NCBI GenBank assembly: GCA_024280375.1
Contig: JAJRQF010000133.1
Location: 1-64,000, forward strand
Reading direction: 5' to 3'
DNA: 64,000 nucleotides
Source: Alphaproteobacteria bacterium
Lineage (GTDB): Bacteria > Pseudomonadota > Alphaproteobacteria > Rhizobiales > Rhizobiaceae
Of the stretch, positions 43,742 through 51,876 are shown in pieces. Both the position numbers and the translations under genes were made by a program. The notes beneath the pieces were generated by a model. It made no database searches and had not been told where the DNA came from. It was given only the letters and a program-made list of their open reading frames with translations. Each line of letters opens with the position of its first letter. The first letter of the stretch is position 1.

Positions 43742-45427
43742 TTACATACCAAGCGAAGATTTATAGAGTTTCGTCTGGCTTTCCCGGCCAATCTGGTCGG
43801 TGATTTTATCCCAAGCGGCTGCAATCGCATCCGCACCTTCCTGAGCTGATTTGTATTGGCCCGCATAGATTTTGGCCAATTCATCTTCCGCTACTGAATA
43901 ATATTGGAAGATGCCCGGAATGCGTGGTTCAATTGCTGCATTCGGGTGATTGTAGCTGTCTGCCTCAGATGAGAGGTAGTCCTTGATGAAGGTCTCATCA
44001 TAGCCTGCACCAACCCATTCGGAAATATTGAAATGTGATTTCCGGTATGGCTGGAAGCCGGATGGATAGGCAGATGCCCAAAGCGACAGATCTTTACCGC
44101 CAAGATGAGCGGCCGCAGACCAGGCGGCCTTGTGCTTCTTGGCATCAGAATCAACGCGTGCCATCACATAAACACCCCAGCCGATATAGGCCATATTTGG
44201 TGCATAGTTCGGGCCGGAAGATAGTGTTTCCCACTTGCTTTCCTTGTGGTTCCAAACATCATCGGAACCGGGCAGAATTGAGAAACCTGTCACATCACCC
44301 ACAACAGAAGTATCTGATGTTTTGGCGTTGGAGCCGATGTCGCCCCACCAGCTTAACATGGAGCCGGTGCCGGCAAGGAACTGCTGGAAGCCGGTTGTGC
44401 CGGGGTCGGCATTTATCTGGTCGGTTGGTTGTGTATCCAACACATCCAACACATCCTGAATGGCGCGAACCCATGCGGCATTGTTAACGCGTGGTGACAT
44501 ATCTTCCGGGTTAAACAACCATGCTGGATCATCTGGATGTTTGGCATAAGCTGTTGCGCGGGATGCCAGGAAGTAGAAGCCGAAGCCACCCCAACCTTTG
44601 AGCGGGTCAAGATAACCGTGGGCTGCAAGACCTGAAAGCGGGTCTTTTTTGCCTTTCAGGAATTTGGTAACTTCCTGCACTTTTTGCCATGTGGCAGGCA
44701 CTTCCCATTCGCCCTTGTGACCTTCCGCCTTCCAGGCGGCGGCAAAATCAGCATTGGAGAAATAGTCGGTACGATAGTTGAAATTGTGGCAATCGCCATC
44801 AATTGATACCCGGTAGGTTTTGCCACCCCAGGTGCCAACAGGATCTTTCAGGTAATCAACATAGTCATCCATATCGATGACTTTTTTCACCCAGTCTGGC
44901 ATTTCAGAGGCAAGGCCGCGGCCTGTTACATCGCCTTCAAATGGCGCGCCCATTTCGATGATGTCGAAATCAACGGTTTGGGTGGCAATCGATTGTTGCA
45001 GACGGGCGTTATAATCTGCCTGAGCCAGGTCAACCCAGTTGATTTTGGCTCCGGTATATTTCTCCCAAGGTTTCAGAAATCCACGGAATAAAAAGTTGTG
45101 CAGGTTCTGGTTGTTGAGGCCCATAAAAGTAAGCTCAACACCAGCAAATTCGCCCTCTTTGACGACTTCCTTTGTCGGCCCGAGGGTCATTTCCCCAACT
45201 TTTTGCCAATCGGCATCAGATGGAGACCCTTTGCCTACGCCCGGGATTTTTAAAATGGCGGCCCGAAGGGCAGCACCCTCATGTGCAGCGGACCATGCGG
45301 GACTTGTGCCCATTCCGACAGAAAACCCACCGGCGGCGGCAATTGCGCCAGCACTTGCGGCACCCTTGAGCATGTTTCGGCGGCTCATTTGCGCCTGCAC
45401 GATTTGATTATATAGTTTAACCTTCAT
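43742..45427 (-). CDS. Sugar ABC transporter substrate-binding protein, Tat-exported (CUT1)
   Basis: The start at 45427 follows GGGAGGAA; the frame is open five codons further. The 561-residue protein has a twin-arginine-like signal (QMSRRNMLKGAASAGAIAAA) near residues 14-33 and an AWSAA cleavage region. The mature part has the family-1 solute-binding pattern: GEFAGVELTFMGLNNQNLHNFLFRG, AKINWVDLAQADYNARLQ and a late FQPYRKSHF. At about 530 mature residues it is large for the family, suggesting a bulky or oligomeric sugar ligand. It faces the ATPase gene across a 268-bp divergent promoter region containing an operator-like palindrome. Confidence 0.9.
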   Translation of the reverse strand: MKVKLYNQIVQAQMSRRNMLKGAASAGAIAAAGGFSVGMGTSPAWSAAHEGAALRAAILKIPGVGKGSPSDADWQKVGEMTLGPTKEVVKEGEFAGVELTFMGLNNQNLHNFLFRGFLKPWEKYTGAKINWVDLAQADYNARLQQSIATQTVDFDIIEMGAPFEGDVTGRGLASEMPDWVKKVIDMDDYVDYLKDPVGTWGGKTYRVSIDGDCHNFNYRTDYFSNADFAAAWKAEGHKGEWEVPATWQKVQEVTKFLKGKKDPLSGLAAHGYLDPLKGWGGFGFYFLASRATAYAKHPDDPAWLFNPEDMSPRVNNAAWVRAIQDVLDVLDTQPTDQINADPGTTGFQQFLAGTGSMLSWWGDIGSNAKTSDTSVVGDVTGFSILPGSDDVWNHKESKWETLSSGPNYAPNMAYIGWGVYVMARVDSDAKKHKAAWSAAAHLGGKDLSLWASAYPSGFQPYRKSHFNISEWVGAGYDETFIKDYLSSEADSYNHPNAAIEPRIPGIFQYYSVAEDELAKIYAGQYKSAQEGADAIAAAWDKITDQIGRESQTKLYKSSLGM

Positions 45428-45591
45428 AGAAATTCCTCCCAATTACAATTGTTACAATCTGAGGCTTCGCTTGTGTGCAAATGACTGGTGCAAAATTAGC
45501 CAATATGGGTGTGAAATGCGAAGTGCATCACTCAAAATTTAGGCGAGAGATGCCAGACTAATATATTAATAGTTTCAGTGTTGCTCCAGCT

Positions 45592-45613
45592 TGTCAAGCG
45601 TCTAACATGTTAG
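45592..45613. promoter_or_regulatory. Palindromic operator in the divergent promoter of the sugar island
   Basis: CTAACATGTTAG at 45602-45613 is a perfect 12-bp palindrome. Four bases away, on the minus strand, TTGACA (45592-45597) is a consensus -35 box directed at the binding-protein gene; the -10 box is not clear. The identical palindrome occurs just upstream of the GntR/FCD regulator gene at 50854-50865, so this is very probably that regulator's binding site. Confidence 0.75.
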
Positions 45614-45695
45614 TAAGGTCGATGGCTCGACCGCCGGTGATGGATTAGAAAATATTTGATATCCAGCACCAGAACTATAATAAAACGGGGGCAAT

Positions 45696-46757
45696 ATGGC
45701 CGAAGTAACCATACGCGAAATTCGAAAAAACTATGGTGCACTTGAGGTTCTTCACGGTTTTGACGTCGATATTGCTGATGGTGAGTTTGTCGTGCTTGTT
45801 GGGCCATCGGGATGCGGGAAATCGACATTATTGCGCATGATAGCCGGGCTTGAAGCGATAACTTCCGGGACAATTCAGCTCGGCGGCCGGGTGGTCAATA
45901 ACCTGCCGCCGGCTGAGCGGGATATTGCCATGGTGTTCCAAAACTATGCGCTTTACCCCCATAAAACGGTCGCCGCCAATATGGCTTTTTCCTTGCGTAT
46001 GCGTGGAATGGACAAGAAAGAGATTAAGTCTCGGGTGGATAATGCCGCCGGTATATTGGGGCTTGAACCTTATCTTGACCGTTATCCGCGCGCACTTTCC
46101 GGCGGGCAAAGGCAAAGGGTTGCGATGGGTCGGGCGATTGTACGCGATCCGCAGGTTTTTTTGTTTGATGAACCGTTGTCAAATCTCGATGCCAAATTAC
46201 GTGTTCAAATGCGCAGTGAAATTCGCGCCCTGCATCAGCGGCTTCGCACAACGATGGTTTATGTGACCCATGACCAGGTTGAAGCGATGACCATGGCCGA
46301 TAAAATCGTGGTGATGCAGGATGGATATATCGAGCAAATCGGCTCGCCGCTGGAACTTTATGACTTCCCGGTCAACAGGTTTGTTGCAAGTTTTATCGGC
46401 TCGCCGTCGATGAACCTTTTGGACGGTGTTGTTCGCAGGGGAGACGGGTTTGAGGTTGAGGTAAACGGGGTACGAATTGCCTGCCGCGATATTGATGGAC
46501 TTGATGAAGGACAAAATGTGACCCTTGGAGTGCGGCCTGAACATCTGGAAATATCTGATAGCGGTATTGGTGCAACTGTTTCGCTGGTGGAACCCACCGG
46601 GGCCGAAACCCATGTGATCATGAAATTCGGCGATCAGGATATTGTTGCGGTGTTTAAAGAGCGTCATAATTTTAAGCCGGGTCAGGAGATTTTCCTATCG
46701 GTAAAACCTGAATTTGTTCATATTTTCGATGGAGAAAGTGGCAATCGCCTGTCGTAA
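45696..46757 (+). CDS. Sugar ABC transporter ATPase, MalK/UgpC type
   Basis: A 353-residue ATPase: Walker [14 protein letters not shown] near residue 37, Q loop [14 protein letters not shown] near 80, signature [19 protein letters not shown] near 133, Walker [15 protein letters not shown] near 154, switch [14 protein letters not shown] near 187, then the C-terminal OB-type regulatory domain (from about 240, [12 protein letters not shown] and LGVRPEHLE). It energises the permease pair encoded divergently. A TATAAT box lies about 15-20 bp upstream. The mutarotase gene follows 45 bp downstream. Confidence 0.94.
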   Translation: MAEVTIREIRKNYGALEVLHGFDVDIADGEFVVLVGPSGCGKSTLLRMIAGLEAITSGTIQLGGRVVNNLPPAERDIAMVFQNYALYPHKTVAANMAFSLRMRGMDKKEIKSRVDNAAGILGLEPYLDRYPRALSGGQRQRVAMGRAIVRDPQVFLFDEPLSNLDAKLRVQMRSEIRALHQRLRTTMVYVTHDQVEAMTMADKIVVMQDGYIEQIGSPLELYDFPVNRFVASFIGSPSMNLLDGVVRRGDGFEVEVNGVRIACRDIDGLDEGQNVTLGVRPEHLEISDSGIGATVSLVEPTGAETHVIMKFGDQDIVAVFKERHNFKPGQEIFLSVKPEFVHIFDGESGNRLS

Positions 46758-46802
46758 TCGGTTACCACCAAATAATTACCCGGCGCAGAATGGGAGACTT
46801 AA

Positions 46803-47261
46803 ATGTTAAAAGGAATTGATCCAAGATTGAATGCGGATGTGCTTTATGCGCTGCGTTCAATGGGGCATGGGGATGTGCTGATTATTGCAGATACTAATTT
46901 CCCCTCGCACTCGGTTGCCAGTGAAACCATATTTGGCGAATTGCTGCGCATGGAGAATTTGACCTCGGCAGAGGCGATTGAGGCCGTATTATCTGTTTTA
47001 CCGCTCGATACTTTTGTCGATGATTTTGCCGGGCGAATGGAAGTTGTCGATGCGCCCGATGAGGTGCCACAAGTGCAGCAGGAAGTGCAGGGAGCGATCA
47101 ATAAGGCTGAAGGTGCTGAGCGCAAGATGATCCCCATTGAGCGGTTTGCATTTTATGATATGGCGCGCGAAGCCTATGCGGTAATCCAGACCGGAGAGCG
47201 GCGGTTTTACGGCTGTTTTATGTTGCGCAAAGGGGTCATTCCTCCTGAAGATGTGAGTTAG
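46803..47261 (+). CDS. fucU: RbsD/FucU-family sugar mutarotase, FucU-like
   Basis: A 152-residue member of the RbsD/FucU family, which interconverts anomers of fucose or ribose. The catalytic region MGHGDVLIIADTNFPS with the conserved His and Asp is at residues 20-35. The C-terminal block FAFYDMAREAYAVIQTGE is FucU-like. The usual YGN near the end is YGC here, so one conserved Asn is replaced by Cys. It lies in a run of sugar-catabolic genes and probably readies the imported sugar for oxidation. L-fucose is the first guess; another 6-deoxy or pento sugar is possible. Confidence 0.85.
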   Translation: MLKGIDPRLNADVLYALRSMGHGDVLIIADTNFPSHSVASETIFGELLRMENLTSAEAIEAVLSVLPLDTFVDDFAGRMEVVDAPDEVPQVQQEVQGAINKAEGAERKMIPIERFAFYDMAREAYAVIQTGERRFYGCFMLRKGVIPPEDVS

Positions 47262-47265
47262 ATAT

Positions 47266-48189
47266 ATGTCCGGTGAAATTGTAATTCTTGGGGTTTTTGT
47301 AGCCGATACCAGCTATCGGGCGGATCGACCGCCTCAAATGGGCGAAACCATAATGGGCAATTCATTCGCGCTTGGGCCGGGGGGCAAAGGTTCCAATCAG
47401 GCGGTGGCTGCCGCCATGGCCGGTGGTGATGTTCATTTCCTGTCGAAACTTGGCAAAGACCCGTTTGCCGATATGGCGCTTGATATCTGGAAAAAAGCCG
47501 GGGTTACGCCGCAGGTCAGCCAGCATTCTGACAGCTATACGGGGGCTGCCTATATTTTTATTGAAGAGGCCACCGGAAACAACGCAATTATTGTTTGCCC
47601 GGGAGTGGCGGGAACTATTTCGCCAACAGATATTGATAAATGTGCTGATCTGATTGCCAATTCGGCGATATTTGTAACCCAGCTTGAACAGCCACTTGAT
47701 GCGGCGCTACACGCCTTGCAAATTGCCAAAAACGGTGGCGCAAAAACCATTCTTAACCCGGCACCGGCAACTGATTTGCCGGAGGGAATGTTGGCACTTT
47801 GCGATTATGTGACACCCAATGAGACCGAGACCGAAGGTATTACCGGCATTGCGGTTCACTCAGTAGAGGACGCTAAAAAAGCGGCACTTGCCCTGCTCGA
47901 TAAAGGGGTGGGGGCGGCCGTCATTACGCTTGGCGAAAATGGTGTGCTTTACTGTGACCGTGAACAGGTGGTTCATGTGCCTGCTATAAATGCCGGGCCG
48001 GTGGTGGAAACAACAGGTGCGGGTGATGCCTTCAATGGTGGCTTTGCAACCGCACTTTCCCGTGGTTTTTCGCCGATTGAAGCGGTGAAATTTGGCTGCG
48101 CAACAGCTGGAATTTCTGTCACCCGTGCTGGAACAGCTCCTTCGATGCCAGCCTTGGCAGAGATTGAAGAATTATTGGCCAGAATATAA
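47266..48189 (+). CDS. PfkB-family sugar kinase (ribokinase-like)
   Basis: A 307-residue ribokinase-type kinase. The N-terminal PfkB signature GPGGKGSNQAVAAAMAGG is near residues 38-55 and the C-terminal one with the catalytic Asp, TTGAGDAFNGGFATAL, near 247-262. It starts 4 bp after the mutarotase stop. The tight match to RbsK at both signatures favours a pentose (ribose or arabinose-like) or a 2-keto-3-deoxy acid as substrate. The presence of both a kinase and an oxidative dehydrogenase/lactonase pair in one run leaves the pathway open. Confidence 0.88.
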   Translation: MSGEIVILGVFVADTSYRADRPPQMGETIMGNSFALGPGGKGSNQAVAAAMAGGDVHFLSKLGKDPFADMALDIWKKAGVTPQVSQHSDSYTGAAYIFIEEATGNNAIIVCPGVAGTISPTDIDKCADLIANSAIFVTQLEQPLDAALHALQIAKNGGAKTILNPAPATDLPEGMLALCDYVTPNETETEGITGIAVHSVEDAKKAALALLDKGVGAAVITLGENGVLYCDREQVVHVPAINAGPVVETTGAGDAFNGGFATALSRGFSPIEAVKFGCATAGISVTRAGTAPSMPALAEIEELLARI

Positions 48190-48204
48190 AATCAGGAGCA
48201 GCTT

Positions 48205-49242
48205 ATGGCGCTGAAAACACGGCATTGGGACAGGCTAGGAAATGGTGGTGTCATTTTCACCGAACTTGGCATGGGCACCGCCCCGCTTGGAAACCTTTAT
48301 CGAGCTATCAGCGATGAGGAAGCCCACAATGTGCTTACCTTGGCATGGGATGCGGGCATTCGTTATTTTGATACAGCACCACTTTATGGATTTGGGCTCT
48401 CGGAAACCCGGGTCAATCGCTTTTTGCGCGATAAGCCTCGCGATGAATATATTTTGTCGACCAAAGTGGGACGATTGCTAAAAGCCGCCACAAATGAAAC
48501 CCGCGACGGCATCGGCAAATGGTTCGATGTTCCCAATCGTAAAGAAGTTTACGATTATGGCTATGATGGGGTCATGCGCTCAGTTGAATTTTCGCTGGAG
48601 CGGCTGGGGGTTGAGCGGATTGATATTCTTTATGCCCACGATATTGATCTGGCCAATCATGGTTCGCAAGAAGTGCTGAATGAGAAGTATGACGAGCTGA
48701 TGGGTGGTGGCTATAAGGCGCTGGTTGAATTGCGCGATCAGGGGGTGATCAAGGCCTTTGGGGCCGGTGTAAATGAATGGCAGCCGTGCCAATATCTGGC
48801 CGAACGGGGGGACTTTGATCTGTTTTTGCTGGCCGGTCGTTATACATTGCTTGAGCAGGAGGCGCTGGACAGCTTTTTGCCGCTTTGTGAAGAGCGCGGC
48901 ATCGGGATTGTCATTGGCGGTGCCTATAATTCCGGCATATTGGCGACCGGGCCGGTTGAAGGCGCCTGGTTTGATTATGATATTGCGCCGGGCGAAATTC
49001 TGGAGCGGGTGGGGGAAATTCAGGCCGTATGCGGGGCACATAATGTGCGCATGGTGGATGCGGCTTTTCAGTTTCCGCTTGCCCATCCAAGTGTGGTTTC
49101 TGTCATTCCCGGTGGGCAGGGGGTTGATGAAATGGTGTCGAATATTGCCGCTGCCAAGGCTGAAATTCCACCAGCCCTTTGGGCGCAATTGAAGTCTGAG
49201 GGCTTAATGCGCCAGGATGCACCGGTGAATGTCGGAGGTTGA
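48205..49242 (+). CDS. Aldo/keto reductase, sugar 1-dehydrogenase type (L-fucose dehydrogenase-like)
   Basis: A 345-residue aldo/keto reductase with AGGAGC before its ATG. Family landmarks: LGMGTAPLGNLYRAIS, the catalytic Asp-Tyr in GIRYFDTAPLYGFGLSE (residues about 51-67), Lys in ILSTKVGRLL, and His in DILYAHDIDLAN near 149. It resembles L-fucose / D-threo-aldose 1-dehydrogenases and pyridoxal dehydrogenases. It would oxidise an aldose to its lactone with NAD(P). The lactonase gene that would act next follows 12 bp downstream. Confidence 0.88.
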   Translation: MALKTRHWDRLGNGGVIFTELGMGTAPLGNLYRAISDEEAHNVLTLAWDAGIRYFDTAPLYGFGLSETRVNRFLRDKPRDEYILSTKVGRLLKAATNETRDGIGKWFDVPNRKEVYDYGYDGVMRSVEFSLERLGVERIDILYAHDIDLANHGSQEVLNEKYDELMGGGYKALVELRDQGVIKAFGAGVNEWQPCQYLAERGDFDLFLLAGRYTLLEQEALDSFLPLCEERGIGIVIGGAYNSGILATGPVEGAWFDYDIAPGEILERVGEIQAVCGAHNVRMVDAAFQFPLAHPSVVSVIPGGQGVDEMVSNIAAAKAEIPPALWAQLKSEGLMRQDAPVNVGG

Positions 49243-49254
49243 GGCAATAAGATC

Positions 49255-50097
49255 ATGGTTCAAATAGATGCCCACCAACATTACTGGCAGCCAAAGCGTG
49301 GTGATTACGACTGGATGCCGATGGATAATGCGGTGTTGGCGCGGGCCTATGGGCCGCAAGACCTGGCTCCACATCTTGCCGCTCACGGTATTGATAAAAC
49401 CGTTTTGGTGCAGGCGGCGGCAACGATTTATGAAAGTGAATATATGCTTGGTATCGCTGATGCAACGCCAAGTGTTGCCGGTGTGGTTGGTTGGGTGGAT
49501 TTTGAAAAACCTGATCATTATGAACATTTAAAACGGCTTGCCGCACACCCCAAATTCTTGGGTGTGCGCCCGATGATACAAGATATTGCAGATGTGAACT
49601 GGATGTTGCGCGACGATGTGCAATGGGGATTTCAGGCAATCGTCGATCTTGATTTAACGCTGGATGCGCTGGGCTTTCCTATTCATCTGGAAAATTTTCT
49701 CATTCTGCTTGAACGCTATCCGACAATGCGGGTGGTGGTTGACCATTGCATGAAGCCGCAGATCAGGGATCATGCATCTGATCCGCAGATGTTTCAATTC
49801 TGGGCCGATGGGATTAGCAAATTGGCCAAACGAACCAATGCCTGCTGCAAATTTTCTGGTCTGGTAACCGAGGCCTCAGACGGTTGGACAATGGAAGATA
49901 TTCGGCCCTTTGCTATGCATATTCTCAAAAGTTTTGGTGCGGATCGGGTAATGTGGGGTTCAGATTGGCCGGTATGTCAATTGCAGGCGAGTTATGATCA
50001 ATGGCGAGCATTGGCCACAGAGCTATGTGAGCAGCTAAGCGATCAGGAAAAAGCGGGTATCTTTGGTAGAACGGCTGCACGTTTTTACCGGCTTTGA
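49255..50097 (+). CDS. Amidohydrolase-2 family sugar lactonase (L-fuconolactonase-like)
   Basis: A 280-residue metal-dependent hydrolase. The N-terminal HxH-type site reads VQIDAHQHYW (residues 2-11); LENFLILLERYPTMRVVVDHCMKP gives a further His near 165; the closing MWGSDWPVCQL holds the conserved Asp near 240. L-fuconolactonases and L-rhamnono-lactonases share this layout. It would open the lactone made by the preceding dehydrogenase. No aldonate dehydratase is in the window, so the route must continue elsewhere. Confidence 0.87.
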   Translation: MVQIDAHQHYWQPKRGDYDWMPMDNAVLARAYGPQDLAPHLAAHGIDKTVLVQAAATIYESEYMLGIADATPSVAGVVGWVDFEKPDHYEHLKRLAAHPKFLGVRPMIQDIADVNWMLRDDVQWGFQAIVDLDLTLDALGFPIHLENFLILLERYPTMRVVVDHCMKPQIRDHASDPQMFQFWADGISKLAKRTNACCKFSGLVTEASDGWTMEDIRPFAMHILKSFGADRVMWGSDWPVCQLQASYDQWRALATELCEQLSDQEKAGIFGRTAARFYRL

Positions 50098-50110
50098 CAG
50101 GCCGTTTTTT
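50089..50110 (+). terminator. Terminator of the sugar-catabolic operon
   Basis: CGGC (50089-50092) and GCCG (50101-50104) form a short stem with an 8-base loop, immediately followed by six T residues (50105-50110). It overlaps the lactonase stop codon and lies between convergent genes. Confidence 0.5.
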
Positions 50111-50117
50111 ACAACCT

Positions 50118-50846
50118 TTATGACGGCTCGAACAGTTCTGGTCTTTCGATCTCTAACGGCTCCAGATATTTGATCAATTGGCGTAAGTGATTGCGGGTTG
50201 CCGTTCTGGCCTGCTGGTGATTTCCAGCTTCAATTGCCTTAATAATATTCCGGTGCTCGTTGACCGTTTCCTGGATTCTGCCCGGTGAGGGCAAGTTGAG
50301 ATGGCGGGCTCTATTGACCTGAACCCAGGATGATTCTGCCAGTGTCCGCAATCTTTTAAACCCGGTGAATGACATAATTAATTCGTGCATCTTAGAATCT
50401 TTGACATAAAATGCATCAAAATCGCCGCCGCTGATTAAGGCTTCCTGTTCACCCAGGTTTTGATAAAGTTGCGCAAGCTGGTCGTCGGTGATTTTGTCGA
50501 CAAGATATTCGACGGCAGCGAGCTCCAGCGCCTCGCGTAAAAAGGCACCTTCTTTGATCTCATCCATCGAAAACAACGAAACATAGGTTCCCGCTTTGGG
50601 AACGACGTTCACCAGGCCTTCGCTGGCCAATATGGCGATTGCCTCTGAAACGGGGGAGCGTGACACGCCAAGTTTTCCGCAAATTTCGCGTTTTCGAAGA
50701 ATTTCACCGGGATGATAAACAAGCGATAGAATTGCAGTTCTCAATACAAGATAGACTTTGTTGGCGAGTGAGCCTTCAAAATTTGTAAGGGGCAGCAAAT
50801 TGCGTGTGTTTTGGTTGTTTTTTTGCATCTGAATGACAATATTCAT
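50118..50846 (-). CDS. GntR-family regulator with FCD ligand domain
   Basis: A 242-residue regulator: N-terminal winged helix (about 25-90; SLANKVYLVLRTAIL, then the recognition helix GVSRSPVSEAIAILASEGLV) and C-terminal FCD domain (about 100-230) with metal/acid-binding residues in DAFYVKDSKMHELIM and NEHRNIIKAIEAGN. FCD regulators usually bind sugar acids or organic acids, which fits a fuconate-type inducer. Its own start lies 8 bp from one copy of CTAACATGTTAG, and a second copy sits in the importer promoter, so it probably represses both. Confidence 0.9.
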   Translation of the reverse strand: MNIVIQMQKNNQNTRNLLPLTNFEGSLANKVYLVLRTAILSLVYHPGEILRKREICGKLGVSRSPVSEAIAILASEGLVNVVPKAGTYVSLFSMDEIKEGAFLREALELAAVEYLVDKITDDQLAQLYQNLGEQEALISGGDFDAFYVKDSKMHELIMSFTGFKRLRTLAESSWVQVNRARHLNLPSPGRIQETVNEHRNIIKAIEAGNHQQARTATRNHLRQLIKYLEPLEIERPELFEPS

Positions 50847-50853
50847 GAATTGA

Positions 50854-50865
50854 CTAACATGTTAG
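50854..50865. promoter_or_regulatory. Palindromic operator at the GntR/FCD regulator promoter
   Basis: CTAACATGTTAG, identical to the copy at 45602-45613, lies 8 bp upstream of the regulator's start codon on the minus strand. A site so close to the start suggests autorepression by blocking the promoter or early transcription. Confidence 0.75.
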
Positions 50866-50963
50866 ATTGAATGCGGTCCTGTCAAGGTGACCGATTGCAG
50901 TATTGGCGCCTTTTAACGTCAATTCTGTTATTAGTGCAATTCCCGTTGCCCTGGAATTGGTTT

Positions 50964-51791
50964 ATGTATTCGAAATCAAAGCTCAATAATATTTTCTTCA
51001 TTCCGGTTTGCTGCATTGTTGTTTTGCTGCTCGCATCAGGTATGGACAGGCCTGTTGCCGCAGAAAAATACGCTTGCTCGGCGGAAGTGACAGGGATATC
51101 CACAGTAGATTTTGAACCGCTGTCTCTGGCTTTTCGTGATGCCCGGCAAGGGCGCTATGTTGGCGGAAATATTGTAATTGCCGGGAATGAGTATTTTTCT
51201 GCCACAATTCGCAAGCAAATAGTTGAGGGAGTCGCCAGTACCTTAAATGTTTATAGTGGATTTGCAGATCTTAGTGTTGGTTATATTGCTGTAAATCCGG
51301 ATCGCTATGGTCGAAAAAAAGTATATTTGTTTGGGGAGGCAAATCAGCGTTGGATGCAGTTGGATTTGGTTGAAGCAGGTTTGGCGCTGGTTAACCCGGA
51401 GGATGGCGAGCCAAAGTGTATTGAACAATTGTTTGAGGCTGAAAATATTGCTCGCAAAAACCAAGTGGGGGATTGGCAAATACCCGAACTGATAATGCAT
51501 TCTAATGATGCTGATTGGCAAAAAAGAGTACAGAGTTTTCAACTGGTGGAGGGGACATTGCTATCAGTTGGTAAAACCAGTTCCAGATATTATCTGAATT
51601 TTGGTAATAACTGGAGTGAGGATTTTACTGTTATTGTTGCAAAACGTAATATTAAGCGGTTTAAGATGAAGTATGAAGATTTAAAGCGGCTTGCTGGCAA
51701 GAAGATCAGGGTTCGGGGGTGGCTGATCCAGGATCGCGGACCAATGATTGAGGTATTCCATCCCGGGCAGATTGAAATTGATATCCAGTAG
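50964..51791 (+). CDS. Exported protein with staphylococcal-nuclease-like fold
   Basis: The start at 50964 yields 275 residues with a signal peptide or N-terminal anchor (IFFIPVCCIVVLLLASGM, about 10-27). The segment NPDRYGRKKVYLF, then RWMQLDLVEAGLALVNP and later CIEQLFEAENIARKNQVGDW follows the thermonuclease pattern DRYGR-x(n)-W-x(2)-L-V-x(2)-GLA-x-V-x(n)-EAxAR-x(n)-G-x-W. The first half of the SNase domain with its catalytic acids is not recognisable, so nuclease activity is doubtful. The C-terminal part looks like a second OB-like domain (RVQSFQLVEGTLLSVGKT; RVRGWLIQDRGP). Same strand and close to the M48 gene, so possibly an operon. Confidence 0.7.
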   Translation: MYSKSKLNNIFFIPVCCIVVLLLASGMDRPVAAEKYACSAEVTGISTVDFEPLSLAFRDARQGRYVGGNIVIAGNEYFSATIRKQIVEGVASTLNVYSGFADLSVGYIAVNPDRYGRKKVYLFGEANQRWMQLDLVEAGLALVNPEDGEPKCIEQLFEAENIARKNQVGDWQIPELIMHSNDADWQKRVQSFQLVEGTLLSVGKTSSRYYLNFGNNWSEDFTVIVAKRNIKRFKMKYEDLKRLAGKKIRVRGWLIQDRGPMIEVFHPGQIEIDIQ

Positions 51792-51876
51792 CAATTATTA
51801 TCCAGGCGCAGATATTCCGAGATTCGGTTTAGAAATTGAAGCGGCACAAACGGGCAACCGAAAGCGCGGTTCTGGT

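Noticed and set aside
48580-49188. Minus-strand open frame of 202 codons
   Set aside because: Shadow of the aldo/keto reductase gene, with no family features.
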